A stretch of 22,832 nt of DNA from SIG701 sp045577175 (GCA_045577175.1 JAZNHT010000031.1:1-22832); one strand, 5' to 3'. Positions 14,661 to 22,395 are shown, counted from the stretch's first letter. The notes: generated from the sequence alone by a model not told the origin. Translations and numbers: made by a program.

Positions 14661-14715
14661 AACGGAACAGATTTAGACATTTGCATAACGCGTTTTCGGC
14701 AGTACATGTGCCTAA

Positions 14716-14770
14716 TTTCCCACAGGTTTTTCCACAGCCTGTGGAAAACTCGCCCCTTTTTCGTGGAAAA
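14716..14770. promoter_or_regulatory. Cluster of four DnaA-box-like 9-mers, including a 21-bp palindrome
   Basis: TTTCCCACA (14716-14724), TTTTCCACA (14728-14736), TGTGGAAAA (14740-14748, minus-strand box) and CGTGGAAAA (14762-14770, minus-strand box) resemble the DnaA box TTATCCACA with one or two mismatches. The middle two form an inverted repeat with 10-base arms and a single central base (14728-14748). The cluster sits upstream of dnaD and dnaI. Recognition by DnaA is inference from the sequence match and gene context. Confidence 0.6.
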
Positions 14771-14845
14771 CTCTCGCAAAATCAAGCCTTTTTGCGGAAC
14801 GAAGCCCATTTGTGAACCGAAAAGGCAGAAGAAGCATATCTCTCT

Positions 14846-14875
14846 TTGTGCAAAAAACGATCGAAAAATTATAAA
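14846..14875 (+). promoter_or_regulatory. Possible weak promoter of dnaD-dnaI
   Basis: TTGTGC (14846-14851), an 18-base spacer, TATAAA (14870-14875). Both hexamers deviate from consensus. It is the only plausible pair between the DnaA-box cluster and the dnaD start. Confidence 0.45.
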
Positions 14876-14893
14876 AAATGCAGGGCTTAATTT

Positions 14894-15904
14894 ATGCATG
14901 TGACGAATATAAAGATAAAACCGATGTACGGCTCCCGTGTGGCGGTCGTTCCTGTGCCGCGAAAGGGGAATGCCTTGCGCGAGGCTACGCGCGAACAGCT
15001 GGCGATCCTTCTTGCACTGATGGAGGAGAACGAGACTTCGTATCTCACGCTGTCCGAAAAGACAGGTGCAACCCGTGCGCAGATCGAGGATGCGCTTCAG
15101 TTCTGGCAGAAGGCAGGCGTGCTCAGCGTGGAGGACGTGAAGCCTGCCGTCCGGCAGGAGGAGATACCGGTCAAGACGAAACCGAAGGCGAAAGAGGGCA
15201 CGTATCTTGAGGGCGCTGCCCAGCTGCCGCATTACAATACGGCGGAGACGGCACGGTTTCTCAAAAAGAATCCGGGCGTGTCGGGACTGATTGAGTGCTG
15301 TCAGCAGGAGATGGGGAAGATGTTCAACACCTCCGAGGTTGAAACGATTGTCGGTCTGCTCGATTATTTGTCTCTCGATCCCGAATACGTTCTTCTGCTT
15401 TGCGCTCATTCCGCGAAGCACGGCAAGCGATCGCTGCGCTATATCGAAAAAAAGGCGATCTCGTATCATGACGAGGGGATTTTGACGTACGACGAGCTGG
15501 AGTTGCATCTGAAAAAGGTCGATGAGGCGGCGGAAACGGAAGCGGCACTCAGAGAGATGTTCGGCTTCGGCAAGCGTGCTCTTCTCAAAAAGGAGAAGGA
15601 GGCGTTCTTCCGCTGGACGGCGGAGTGGCACATGCCCGTTGAGGTGATCGAGCGGGCGTATGAGATCGCGGTCACGCGAACCAAGGAGCCGTCCGTGCCG
15701 TATACCAATGCGGTGCTTGAAAGATGGAACGCGGAGGGTGTCCGCACTGTCGAGGAAGTCGAACGATTTGAGGCGGCACGCCGCCCGTCCTCTGCCGTCA
15801 ATGGCGGAAATTCCAGCTTTGATACAGACGATTTCTTTGAAGCGGCACTGGACCGTTCTTATGGGAAATCAACGAAAACAAGCGAGGATCCGACGGATCC
15901 GTAA
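14894..15904 (+). CDS. dnaD: DnaD-domain primosomal replication protein
   Basis: A 336-residue protein acting in primosome assembly before helicase loading, on DNA in the cytoplasm. Residues about 30-82 look like a winged helix (REQLAILLALM to WQKAGVLSVED). Two copies of the DnaD C-terminal domain follow, at about 128-205 (from GVSGLIECCQQEMGKMF) and 222-290 (from MFGFGKRALLKKEKEAFFRW, ending near YTNAVLERWNAEGV, the YxxxIL(x)xW-like motif). B. subtilis DnaD has one such domain, while DnaB of that species has two, so this protein may combine both roles; that is inference. The C-terminal 40 residues are low-complexity and acidic, perhaps single-strand-DNA-linked. Only a weak AGGG site (14882-14885) precedes the ATG. 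The adjacent dnaI starts 9 bases after. Confidence 0.9.
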   Translation: MHVTNIKIKPMYGSRVAVVPVPRKGNALREATREQLAILLALMEENETSYLTLSEKTGATRAQIEDALQFWQKAGVLSVEDVKPAVRQEEIPVKTKPKAKEGTYLEGAAQLPHYNTAETARFLKKNPGVSGLIECCQQEMGKMFNTSEVETIVGLLDYLSLDPEYVLLLCAHSAKHGKRSLRYIEKKAISYHDEGILTYDELELHLKKVDEAAETEAALREMFGFGKRALLKKEKEAFFRWTAEWHMPVEVIERAYEIAVTRTKEPSVPYTNAVLERWNAEGVRTVEEVERFEAARRPSSAVNGGNSSFDTDDFFEAALDRSYGKSTKTSEDPTDP

Positions 15905-15913
15905 GGAGGAAGT

Positions 15914-16882
15914 ATGGCATTCAGCCGGGAAAACGTGAGCCGCATCCGTGCGGAATTTATAGAGCGTCGCCATTCCGTGCTTGAGGAAAGCGAACGCCGC
16001 AAGGGAGAAGTGTACGAAAAGCTCCCCGAACTGCGTTTTATGGATCGGGAAATCTCCTCGATCGGACTGCGCGTCATGGAGGCGGCACTCAAGGGCGGTG
16101 ACGTGGAGAGCGCGCTTGCCAAAATGCGTGCCGATCACGACGCACTGCGCGCCCGCCGTGCCGAAATTCTGACAGCGGCAGGGTACAGTGCCGATTATAC
16201 CGATCTGCATTTCCGCTGTGACCGATGCGGAGACACAGGCTTTGTCGGCACGGAGATGTGCGCGTGTATGCGGCAGGAGCTGATCCGCGCCGGATACGAA
16301 AGCTCGGGCATCGCCGCGCTTATGGAGAAGCAGAGCTTTGCTTCCTTCCGCATGGAGTATTACACGGGCGCGGAGCGCGAGAATATGCGCATCAATGTGG
16401 AGACGCTGTCCTCGTTTGCGCACGGATTTGCCGAGCGTTCTTCGGAGAGCTATCTGCTCATCGGCGGCACGGGACTGGGCAAAACGCACCTGTCCACCTC
16501 GGTGGCACGGGTGGTGATCGACGGCGGATTTGACGTCGTGTACGATACCGCGCAGGGGATGTTTTCCGTGTTTGAGGCGAGCCGCTTCGGCAAAAATGAG
16601 ACGGACGCGGCGGAGGAGGAGCGCTACTTCACCTGCGATCTTCTGATTATTGACGATCTCGGCACGGAGATGACGAACCAGTTCACGGTGTCGTGCCTGT
16701 ACAATCTCATCAATACGCGCGTCAATGCGGGACGCTCTACGATCATCAATACGAATCTGACAAGTGCGGAGCTTCGTGCGCGGTATGCGGATCGCATCAC
16801 GAGCCGCCTGTTCGGGGAATTTCGACCGCTGCTCTTCGGCGGCAAGGACATCCGTGCGCAGAAACTCAGATCGGGACAATAA
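15914..16882 (+). CDS. dnaI: DnaI/DnaC-type replicative helicase loader, AAA+ ATPase
   Basis: A 322-residue loader that places the replicative helicase at origins and restart sites. The N-terminal helicase-binding part has a zinc cluster C102, C105, C116 and C118 (RCDRCGDTGF and MCACM), a DnaI trait. The AAA+ domain has Walker A GGTGLGKT (184-191), Walker B LLIIDD (243-248), sensor-1 NTN (279-281) and an arginine-finger region RITSRLF (294-300). AAGGAGG (15903-15909) is 4 bases before the ATG and overlaps the dnaD stop, so the two are one operon. DnaI is usually about 310 residues, so the protein is complete. Confidence 0.95.
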   Translation: MAFSRENVSRIRAEFIERRHSVLEESERRKGEVYEKLPELRFMDREISSIGLRVMEAALKGGDVESALAKMRADHDALRARRAEILTAAGYSADYTDLHFRCDRCGDTGFVGTEMCACMRQELIRAGYESSGIAALMEKQSFASFRMEYYTGAERENMRINVETLSSFAHGFAERSSESYLLIGGTGLGKTHLSTSVARVVIDGGFDVVYDTAQGMFSVFEASRFGKNETDAAEEERYFTCDLLIIDDLGTEMTNQFTVSCLYNLINTRVNAGRSTIINTNLTSAELRARYADRITSRLFGEFRPLLFGGKDIRAQKLRSGQ

Positions 16883-16890
16883 TACAAACG

Positions 16891-16919
16891 AAAAAGGGGA
16901 ACGCCGTGAGGCGTTCCCC
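16891..16919 (-). terminator. Terminator of the minus-strand small genes, hairpin shared with dnaI end
   Basis: GGGGAACGCC (16896-16905) pairs with GGCGTTCCCC (16910-16919) around GTGA. The AAAAA at 16891-16895 gives a T-run on the minus strand. On the plus strand it is followed by CGTATTCC, so dnaI termination here would be weaker. Confidence 0.85.
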
Positions 16920-16934
16920 CGTATTCCTTAGCGA

Positions 16935-17069
16935 TCAGTGACAGCCGCAGCCGTTGTTTACCGGATAGGTCGTGCCGCAGCCGTTGCCGCAGACGAGCGT
17001 CAGAACAAGCAGGGTGAGGATGATCAGCCAAAGGGTCTCGTTTTCAAACAGTTCGCAGAAGCAGCTCAT
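16935..17069 (-). CDS. Small Cys-rich single-pass membrane protein
   Basis: A 44-residue protein with three parts: MSCFCELFENETL (two cysteines), a hydrophobic helix WLIILTLLVLTLV (about 14-26), and a Gly/Asn/Cys tail with GNGCGTTYPVNNGCGCH. Six cysteines in 44 residues and a final CGCH suggest metal binding or disulfide cross-linking. Short membrane proteins with GCG/CGC tails occur in Clostridia and are often spore-associated; I cannot name the family with certainty. The ATG at 17069 has AAAGGA 9 bases upstream (minus strand), and a minus-strand terminator follows within 20 bases, which supports a real gene. The same frame is open upstream, but that stretch is poor in RBS and coding character. 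Confidence 0.72.
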   Translation of the reverse strand: MSCFCELFENETLWLIILTLLVLTLVCGNGCGTTYPVNNGCGCH

Positions 17070-17113
17070 ATTCACAGTTCCTTTTCTGTCAAAATGTCGG
17101 CGTATGTGCCGCA

Positions 17114-17149
17114 CAGAGAGGTTTTTCGCCTCTCTGCTACTATTGTATG
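17114..17149 (-). promoter_or_regulatory. Leader hairpin and sporulation-type -10-like sequence upstream of the Cys-rich gene
   Basis: On the minus strand CATACAATA (17149-17141) fits the -10 of mother-cell sigma factors (CATA-NNN-TA), and TACAAT also fits sigma-A. No good -35 was found. An 8-bp hairpin CAGAGAGG/CCTCTCTG (17114-17136) would lie in the leader. Confidence 0.35.
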
Positions 17150-17176
17150 ACGAAGGCGCTGTGCTCGCTACAAAAT

Positions 17177-17815
17177 TTATTCGAGGTCGATATGCGTGCA
17201 GTGCAGAAATGCATTCGCGTCGGCAAGGCTGTCCGTGGGAATGTCCTTGGAGGCGCGGCAGTTTTTGCACGTGATGCGCACGCAGTCGTCCAGAATCTCA
17301 ACAAGATAATCGCCGTGGCGGTCGGGACACAGACAGGTGATCTCGCCCTCCGCCTGGAGATCGTGAATCACATACATCACGATGTCCATAATCTGCGGAT
17401 CGCTGAAGGCGGCGCGGGAGGTGCGCGCTTTTGCAAGAGAGGAAAATTCCGTCTCGCCGAGCAGCTCGCGCAGCTCCGCCTCTGCTTCGTTCAGTGCGCT
17501 CTGTACATTTTCCTGCCGCCCGACAAAGCAGACGTTCATGCCCGAGTACGGGCAGGGGAACGCGGTCAGCGGCGTCTCAAAAAACATCTGCGAGGAGACG
17601 GTCACGGTGTGCGGCGACGGACAGAGATAGCACGGGATGGTTAAGCGAACCTTTTTGTCCTTCGTCATCACGGCGGTCAGATCGGATCCGCCGCACGGAC
17701 ATTTCAGACGGATCATATCGGCACTCAGCGCGAACGCACCGACGAGGCTCAAAACGGTACAGCCGCATTCGGGACAGCGGTAGGCAACGGTCGTTTGTTT
17801 CTGGTTCAGTATCAT
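17177..17815 (-). CDS. Cys-rich zinc-ribbon protein, CpXC-like, unknown function
   Basis: A 212-residue soluble protein with paired cysteines at both ends. N-terminal: C14/C17/C19 (RCPECGC), C39/C41 (KCPCGG), C62/C65 (CYLC), C88 and C96. C-terminal: C161/C163 (CLCPD) and C183/C186 (CKNC). The N-terminal part, about 1-100, resembles CpXC-type zinc modules. The middle (about 105-155) is helical (SALNEAEAELRELLGETEF). No enzyme motif is seen. AGGAGA lies 12 bases before the ATG at 17815, a long spacing; a closer ATG at 17826 is out of frame. It has its own strong promoter, and the small Cys-rich membrane gene follows 107 bases downstream on the same strand with no clear terminator between, so partial read-through is possible. 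Confidence 0.75.
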   Translation of the reverse strand: MILNQKQTTVAYRCPECGCTVLSLVGAFALSADMIRLKCPCGGSDLTAVMTKDKKVRLTIPCYLCPSPHTVTVSSQMFFETPLTAFPCPYSGMNVCFVGRQENVQSALNEAEAELRELLGETEFSSLAKARTSRAAFSDPQIMDIVMYVIHDLQAEGEITCLCPDRHGDYLVEILDDCVRITCKNCRASKDIPTDSLADANAFLHCTHIDLE

Positions 17816-17859
17816 ATCGGAATCATATCTCCTATGTGTATTCGGAAAGCTCTGCTTTT

Positions 17860-17889
17860 ATTATACCACCTGTACATATTTTATGTCAA
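17860..17889 (-). promoter_or_regulatory. Strong promoter of the zinc-ribbon gene at 17177-17815
   Basis: Minus strand: TTGACA (17889-17884), an 18-base spacer, TATAAT (17865-17860) preceded by TGG (extended -10). No A-tract lies upstream. The other side of this intergenic stretch (to 17995) leads to the helicase gene, for which I found no clear promoter. Confidence 0.9.
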
Positions 17890-17995
17890 CGGGTGAAAAT
17901 GTACATAGGGACTTGTGAGACAATTTATCAGCAAAAACGTGCTGTTCTCCGCGCATTTTGCGCGAGTCGGCAATTTATTACGGGGAGGGGAGCGT

Positions 17996-20407
17996 ATGCA
18001 GCTTTACGCGGACAGAAAAACGGGTGTGCTGACCGTTACGGCACGCGCAGTGGCATCTTTTGCGCGCAATAAAAACGGCGACGCTTCGCGCCTCGGTTTT
18101 TCCGCCGTGATCGATGACGGGGAGGAGGCGGATGTCCGCGCGGACGTGACCTGTGCGGTCGATGTGCCTGCCGGGGCATTTGCCTGCCGTGTGGAGGGGT
18201 GTGCGGATGGTGTTTTTTTGCACGGAGAATCTGTCGTTGTCGAAAAGCAGAAAAGAATCCGCCGTGCGCTCGGTTCTGTGTATCTTTTGGACGATCCCGT
18301 GTTTGTTGCGGAGGCGATTATCAACGCATACCTGCTCGCCGAGAGTGAAGCGAGAGAGGACGTCACGGTGCGTCTTACGTTCATCCGTGAAAAAACGGGC
18401 GAGCGCGCTGTGTACGAGAGCCGATTTGCGCGCGCGGTCCTTGCACGGATATTTGAGCAGATTTTCTCCCGTGCGTGCCCGTTTATCGAGATCGAAGGTG
18501 CCAGACAGACAAACGGACGGGACGCGATCGGCAAGCTCAAATTCCCCTACCGCACCGTGCGCGAGGGACAGCGCGATTTTATCGAGGAGACGTTCCGCTG
18601 TATCCGCACGCACAGGCGGCTGCTCGTCAGCGCGCCGACCGGTATCGGCAAAACGATGTCCGCCGTGTATCCCGCGCTCAAGGCGGTCGGCGCATCGGCG
18701 GCGGATCGGGTGTTCTATTTCACGGCAAAGACGGTCACGGGCAACGCCGCGCTTGACGCGGTGCGCACGCTCGGCAAACAGGCGGAGAATCTCAGATGCA
18801 TCCGTTTGACGGCGAAGGAGCGCGCCTGTCCCGTCAGACGGCAGGATCGGGATGCTCTCACAAACTGCCGCCTTTGCTCGCACTGCGGATTTTTTGACGG
18901 CGTATCCTATGAACAGCGGCGCGATGCCGCGCTTCTCACGCTGCTCACCGAGTCGCGTGTGTACGATACGGCGGAGATTGAAAAGACCGCCGAGGCGTAC
19001 CACCTCTGCCCGTACGAGCTGTCGCTTGATCTGAGCGAATACTGCGAGATGATTGTGTGCGATTACGGCTACCTGTTTGACAGCCGCGTCATGCTCAGGC
19101 GGTATTTCTCCGAGGAGGGATATGCCGAGCGATACGTATTTCTGATCGATGAGGCGCACAACCTGCCCGACCGCGCCCGCGAGATGTACTCCGCAGCCCT
19201 TTCGCGAAAGGCGTTTGAAAAATACGCCGAAGCCGCCGAGGCGGCTTTGCCCGACGATCGCGCTTTGAAGGATGCGGATGACTGTATCCGCGCGATGTTT
19301 GACGGGATCGACGCGTTCTGCATGAAAGAGGCAGAGCTTACAGACGGGGACGGCGCGGTGCACGGCTGTATTCTTGAAAAGGACGCACCGCCGTTCGTTT
19401 CGGATGCGGTTGCACGTCTTCGTGCCGTTTGTGATGATTACATCCGCAAGGATTACGAGAACGCTATGCCGATCTTCGGTGATATGCGCGCGGCTTTGCG
19501 TGACATGGCGGATGCGCTTTCATGGGCGGACGAGCGCTTCGCTTTTTACGCCGAGGCGGCGGACGGGGAGACGCTCTGCCGGCTCATGTGCCTCGATCCG
19601 TCCGCGATGCTCGATCAGGCACTTTCCAAGGGCGTGTCCGCCGCGCTCTTTTCCGCAACGCTCTCCCCGATGGAGTATTACGCCGACGTGTGCGGCATGA
19701 AGGATGCCGTGCGGCTGGAGCTTCCTTCACCGTATGAGACGGACAATCTCTGCCTCGTCACGGTCGATTCCGTCAGTACGCGTTACTCCTCGCGCAAAAT
19801 GTCTGCCGCCGATATAGCGGAGCTGATCGTGACCGTCACGGAGAGCCGCGAGGGCAACTATATCGTCTATTTCCCGTCGTATGCGTACATGGCGGCGGTT
19901 TTGAAGCAGTATCTGCGCCTCTCCCCCGGCGGCAGTACGATCGCGCAGAAGCCGGGGATGTCCCTCGGGGAGCGAGAGCGATTCCTCCGTGCGTTTGCAC
20001 GGGCGGAGGCACGGGGCGAGAGTTTGGTCGCCTTCTGCGTGCTCGGCGGCATCTTCTCCGAGGGAATCGATCTCCGCGGCGAGAAGCTGATCGGCTCCGT
20101 CATCGTCGGACTGGGACTGCCGGGGCTTTCAAGTGAACTCAATATCCTCACCGAATACTACGACCGCACGCGCGAAAACGGACGGGAATACGCGTATACC
20201 TACCCCGCGATCAACAAAATTTTGCAGGCGGCGGGACGCGTGATCCGAAGTGAGGACGACCGCGGCGTTGTCGTGCTGATCGACGACCGTTATGCCGATC
20301 CCGGTATCCGCGCACTGTTTCCGCCGCATTGGCATCGGATGCAGTACACGGGCGACGCCTATTCGCTTTCAGCGATTCTCGAAAAATTCTGGGCGCAGTG
20401 GGAATAA
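17996..20407 (+). CDS. XPD/DinG-type Fe-S DNA helicase with nuclease-like N-terminus
   Basis: An 803-residue superfamily 2 helicase likely to unwind DNA 5'-3' in repair. Motif I is SAPTGIGKT (212-220), motif II is DEAH (385-388, IDEAHNL), LFSATLSPMEYYADVCG is the motif-III-like segment, and QAAGRVIRSEDDRG is motif VI. Cysteines C278, C291, C294, C297 and C338 (ERACPVR, NCRLCSHCG, HLCPYE) supply the 4Fe-4S cluster of the XPD family. In clostridial relatives the first 150 or so residues form a Cas4-like PD-(D/E)XK nuclease. Here only VEGCADGV (D71) and VEKQ (E83) recall it, with Gln (Q85) at the expected Lys, so activity is doubtful. ATG at 17996 follows GGGGAGGGG by about 5 bases; the open frame back to 17915 lacks an RBS. 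Confidence 0.88.
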   Translation: MQLYADRKTGVLTVTARAVASFARNKNGDASRLGFSAVIDDGEEADVRADVTCAVDVPAGAFACRVEGCADGVFLHGESVVVEKQKRIRRALGSVYLLDDPVFVAEAIINAYLLAESEAREDVTVRLTFIREKTGERAVYESRFARAVLARIFEQIFSRACPFIEIEGARQTNGRDAIGKLKFPYRTVREGQRDFIEETFRCIRTHRRLLVSAPTGIGKTMSAVYPALKAVGASAADRVFYFTAKTVTGNAALDAVRTLGKQAENLRCIRLTAKERACPVRRQDRDALTNCRLCSHCGFFDGVSYEQRRDAALLTLLTESRVYDTAEIEKTAEAYHLCPYELSLDLSEYCEMIVCDYGYLFDSRVMLRRYFSEEGYAERYVFLIDEAHNLPDRAREMYSAALSRKAFEKYAEAAEAALPDDRALKDADDCIRAMFDGIDAFCMKEAELTDGDGAVHGCILEKDAPPFVSDAVARLRAVCDDYIRKDYENAMPIFGDMRAALRDMADALSWADERFAFYAEAADGETLCRLMCLDPSAMLDQALSKGVSAALFSATLSPMEYYADVCGMKDAVRLELPSPYETDNLCLVTVDSVSTRYSSRKMSAADIAELIVTVTESREGNYIVYFPSYAYMAAVLKQYLRLSPGGSTIAQKPGMSLGERERFLRAFARAEARGESLVAFCVLGGIFSEGIDLRGEKLIGSVIVGLGLPGLSSELNILTEYYDRTRENGREYAYTYPAINKILQAAGRVIRSEDDRGVVVLIDDRYADPGIRALFPPHWHRMQYTGDAYSLSAILEKFWAQWE

Positions 20408-20422
20408 GGCGGAAACTGAACA

Positions 20423-20450
20423 AAATCCCGTCTCAGGACGGGATTTTTTT
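20423..20450 (+). terminator. Intrinsic terminator after the helicase gene
   Basis: AAATCCCGTC (20423-20432) pairs with GACGGGATTT (20437-20446) around TCAG, followed by a T-run to 20450. Confidence 0.95.
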
Positions 20451-20470
20451 GACAGGATTGCCGAATTTGC

Positions 20471-20518
20471 AAAAAATGTCAAAATCCTGTTTTCAAATGC
20501 GGAATTTTATGGTATACT
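20471..20518 (+). promoter_or_regulatory. Extended -10 promoter of typA with A-tract
   Basis: TTTTCA (20490-20495), a 17-base spacer, TATACT (20513-20518) preceded by TGG, an extended -10. An A6 run (20471-20476) ends exactly 13 bases before the -35. Confidence 0.78.
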
Positions 20519-20555
20519 ATATGTTTGGAATGAATAAAAGGGACGGTATACAAGA

Positions 20556-22385
20556 GTGATCAGAGAAGATTTAAGAAATGTAGCCATTATCGCGCACGTT
20601 GACCACGGCAAGACGACGCTTGTCGACGGTATGCTCAAGCAGGGCGGCGCGTATCATGAAAATCAGGCGGTTGTGGAGCGCGCCATGGACTCCGGCGCGA
20701 TTGAGAAGGAGCGCGGCATTACGATCCTTGCGAAAAACACCGCCATTCAGTATAACGGCGTCAAGATCAACATCGTCGATACGCCCGGACACGCCGATTT
20801 CGGCGGCGAGGTCGAGCGGATTCTGAAGATGGTCAACGGCGTTATCCTCCTTGTCGATGCCGCGGAGGGACCGATGCCGCAGACGAGATTCGTTCTCCAG
20901 AGAGCCATGGAGCTCAATCACCGCATCATTGTCGTTGTCAATAAAATTGACCGCCCGGATGCGCGTATCCACGAGGTCATCGACGAGACGCTGGAGCTTC
21001 TGCTCGATCTGAACGCCACGGACGAGCAGCTCGATTCCCCCATGCTCTTCTGCTGCGGCAGATCGGGTACGGCATCCCTTTCCCCCGAGGAGGAGGGTAC
21101 GGATCTCCGTCCGCTGCTTGACACGATTTTGGAATATATCCCCGCACCCGAGGGAGATGCGGAGGGCGATTTGCAGCTTCTCGTCTCCTCCATCGACTAT
21201 AACGATTACGTCGGTCGTATCGGTATCGGACGTATCGAGCGCGGTACGATCAAGCAGAATCAGGAGGTCACGATCTGCAACTTCCACGATCCGAGCGTCA
21301 AAAAGCGCGCGAAGATCGTCTCTGTCTATCAGTTTGCGGGACTGGACCGTGCGTCTGTCGAGAGTGCGAAGATGGGTGACATTGTTTGCTTCTCCGGCGC
21401 CGCCGATATTTCCATCGGTGATACAGTCACCGTGCCGAGCAATCCCGAGCCGCTGGAGTTTGTCAAGGTGTCCGAACCCACAATGGAGATGACTTTCTCC
21501 GTCAATGACAGCCCGTTTGCCGGCAAGGAGGGAAAGTTTGTCACCTCCCGTCAGATCCGCGACCGTCTTTATAAAGAGACGCTCAAGGACGTGTCTCTGC
21601 GCGTCAGCGACGGCGATACGACCGATTCGTTCAAGGTCGCAGGCCGCGGCGAGATGCATCTGTCCATCCTCATTGAGACGATGCGCCGCGAAAATTACGA
21701 GCTCTGTTGCTCCATGCCGCACGTTCTGTATAAGGAGATCGACGGCGTGCTCTGCGAGCCGATGGAGAAGGTTTCCATCGACGTGCCGGACGATGCGGTC
21801 GGCAGTGTTATGCAGAAGCTCGGCGCACGCAAGGGCGAGCTTATCGAGATGGGCAAGGTCGGCTCGCGCACGAGAATCGAGTATTCGATTCCGTCCCGTT
21901 GCCTGTTCGGCTATCGCAGTGAGTTCATGACCGACACGAAGGGCGAGGGCGTCATCAATACGCTGTTTGACGGCTACCAGCCGTATAAGGGCGAGGTAAC
22001 CACGCGCTTCACCGGCTCGCTGATCGCTTCCGAGGACGGCGAGGCAACCTCCTACGGTCTGTTCAATTCGCAGGATCGCGGTGCCATGTTCATCGGCGTG
22101 CAGACGCCCGTGTACGAGGGCATGATCGTCGGCGAATGTCCGAAGCAGGAGGATATTGCGCTCAACGTGTGCAAGAAGAAGCACCTCACCTCCATCCGTT
22201 CCAAGGGCGCGGACGAGGCACTGATCCTTACGCCGCCGAAGGTACTCTCTCTGGAGCAGGCGATCGAATACATCGCGGATGATGAACTCATCGAGGTCAC
22301 GCCGAAGAGCATCCGTCTGAGAAAGAAGATTCTCAATACCGAGCTTCGCCTCAAAGCAGAAGCAAGAGCGAAAAAAGGAAACTGA
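20556..22385 (+). CDS. typA: Ribosome-associated GTPase TypA/BipA
   Basis: A 609-residue translational GTPase related to EF-G that acts on the ribosome in large-subunit assembly and stress or cold adaptation. G motifs are intact: AHVDHGKTTL (13-22), ERGITI (52-57), DTPGHADF (75-82) and NKIDRPDA (129-136). The later half holds the EF-G-like domains and the TypA-specific C-terminus (RFTGSLIASEDGEATSYGLF, then VRKKHLTSIRSKGADEAL-like text, ending KAEARAKKGN). Length equals the family standard. The start is GTG at 20556, required by the conserved MIREDLRN opening. AAGGGA (20538-20543) is 12 bases upstream, so initiation may be modest. It is monocistronic, with its own promoter. Confidence 0.97.
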   Translation: MIREDLRNVAIIAHVDHGKTTLVDGMLKQGGAYHENQAVVERAMDSGAIEKERGITILAKNTAIQYNGVKINIVDTPGHADFGGEVERILKMVNGVILLVDAAEGPMPQTRFVLQRAMELNHRIIVVVNKIDRPDARIHEVIDETLELLLDLNATDEQLDSPMLFCCGRSGTASLSPEEEGTDLRPLLDTILEYIPAPEGDAEGDLQLLVSSIDYNDYVGRIGIGRIERGTIKQNQEVTICNFHDPSVKKRAKIVSVYQFAGLDRASVESAKMGDIVCFSGAADISIGDTVTVPSNPEPLEFVKVSEPTMEMTFSVNDSPFAGKEGKFVTSRQIRDRLYKETLKDVSLRVSDGDTTDSFKVAGRGEMHLSILIETMRRENYELCCSMPHVLYKEIDGVLCEPMEKVSIDVPDDAVGSVMQKLGARKGELIEMGKVGSRTRIEYSIPSRCLFGYRSEFMTDTKGEGVINTLFDGYQPYKGEVTTRFTGSLIASEDGEATSYGLFNSQDRGAMFIGVQTPVYEGMIVGECPKQEDIALNVCKKKHLTSIRSKGADEALILTPPKVLSLEQAIEYIADDELIEVTPKSIRLRKKILNTELRLKAEARAKKGN

Positions 22386-22395
22386 GTTGTCCAAA

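Noticed and set aside
14728..14748. Palindrome considered as a tsaD terminator
   Set aside because: It is followed by AAAAC or CTCGCC rather than a T-run on either useful strand, and its arms match DnaA-box-like sequences.
14706..14903. 65-codon frame across the DnaA-box region
   Set aside because: No RBS, odd composition, overlaps the dnaD start; the repeats explain the sequence better.
17978..19363. Open frame of 461 codons antisense to the helicase gene
   Set aside because: The opposite strand carries all helicase motifs; no RBS or domain is seen in the antisense frame.
20521..20559. Short frame (MFGMNKRDGIQE) whose stop overlaps the typA GTG start
   Set aside because: It begins at or before the expected transcription start of the typA promoter, and no RBS serves it. 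Translational coupling is possible but unsupported.
20571..22394. Open frame of 607 codons antisense to typA
   Set aside because: It spans exactly the conserved typA gene and shows no family motif; a codon-bias shadow.
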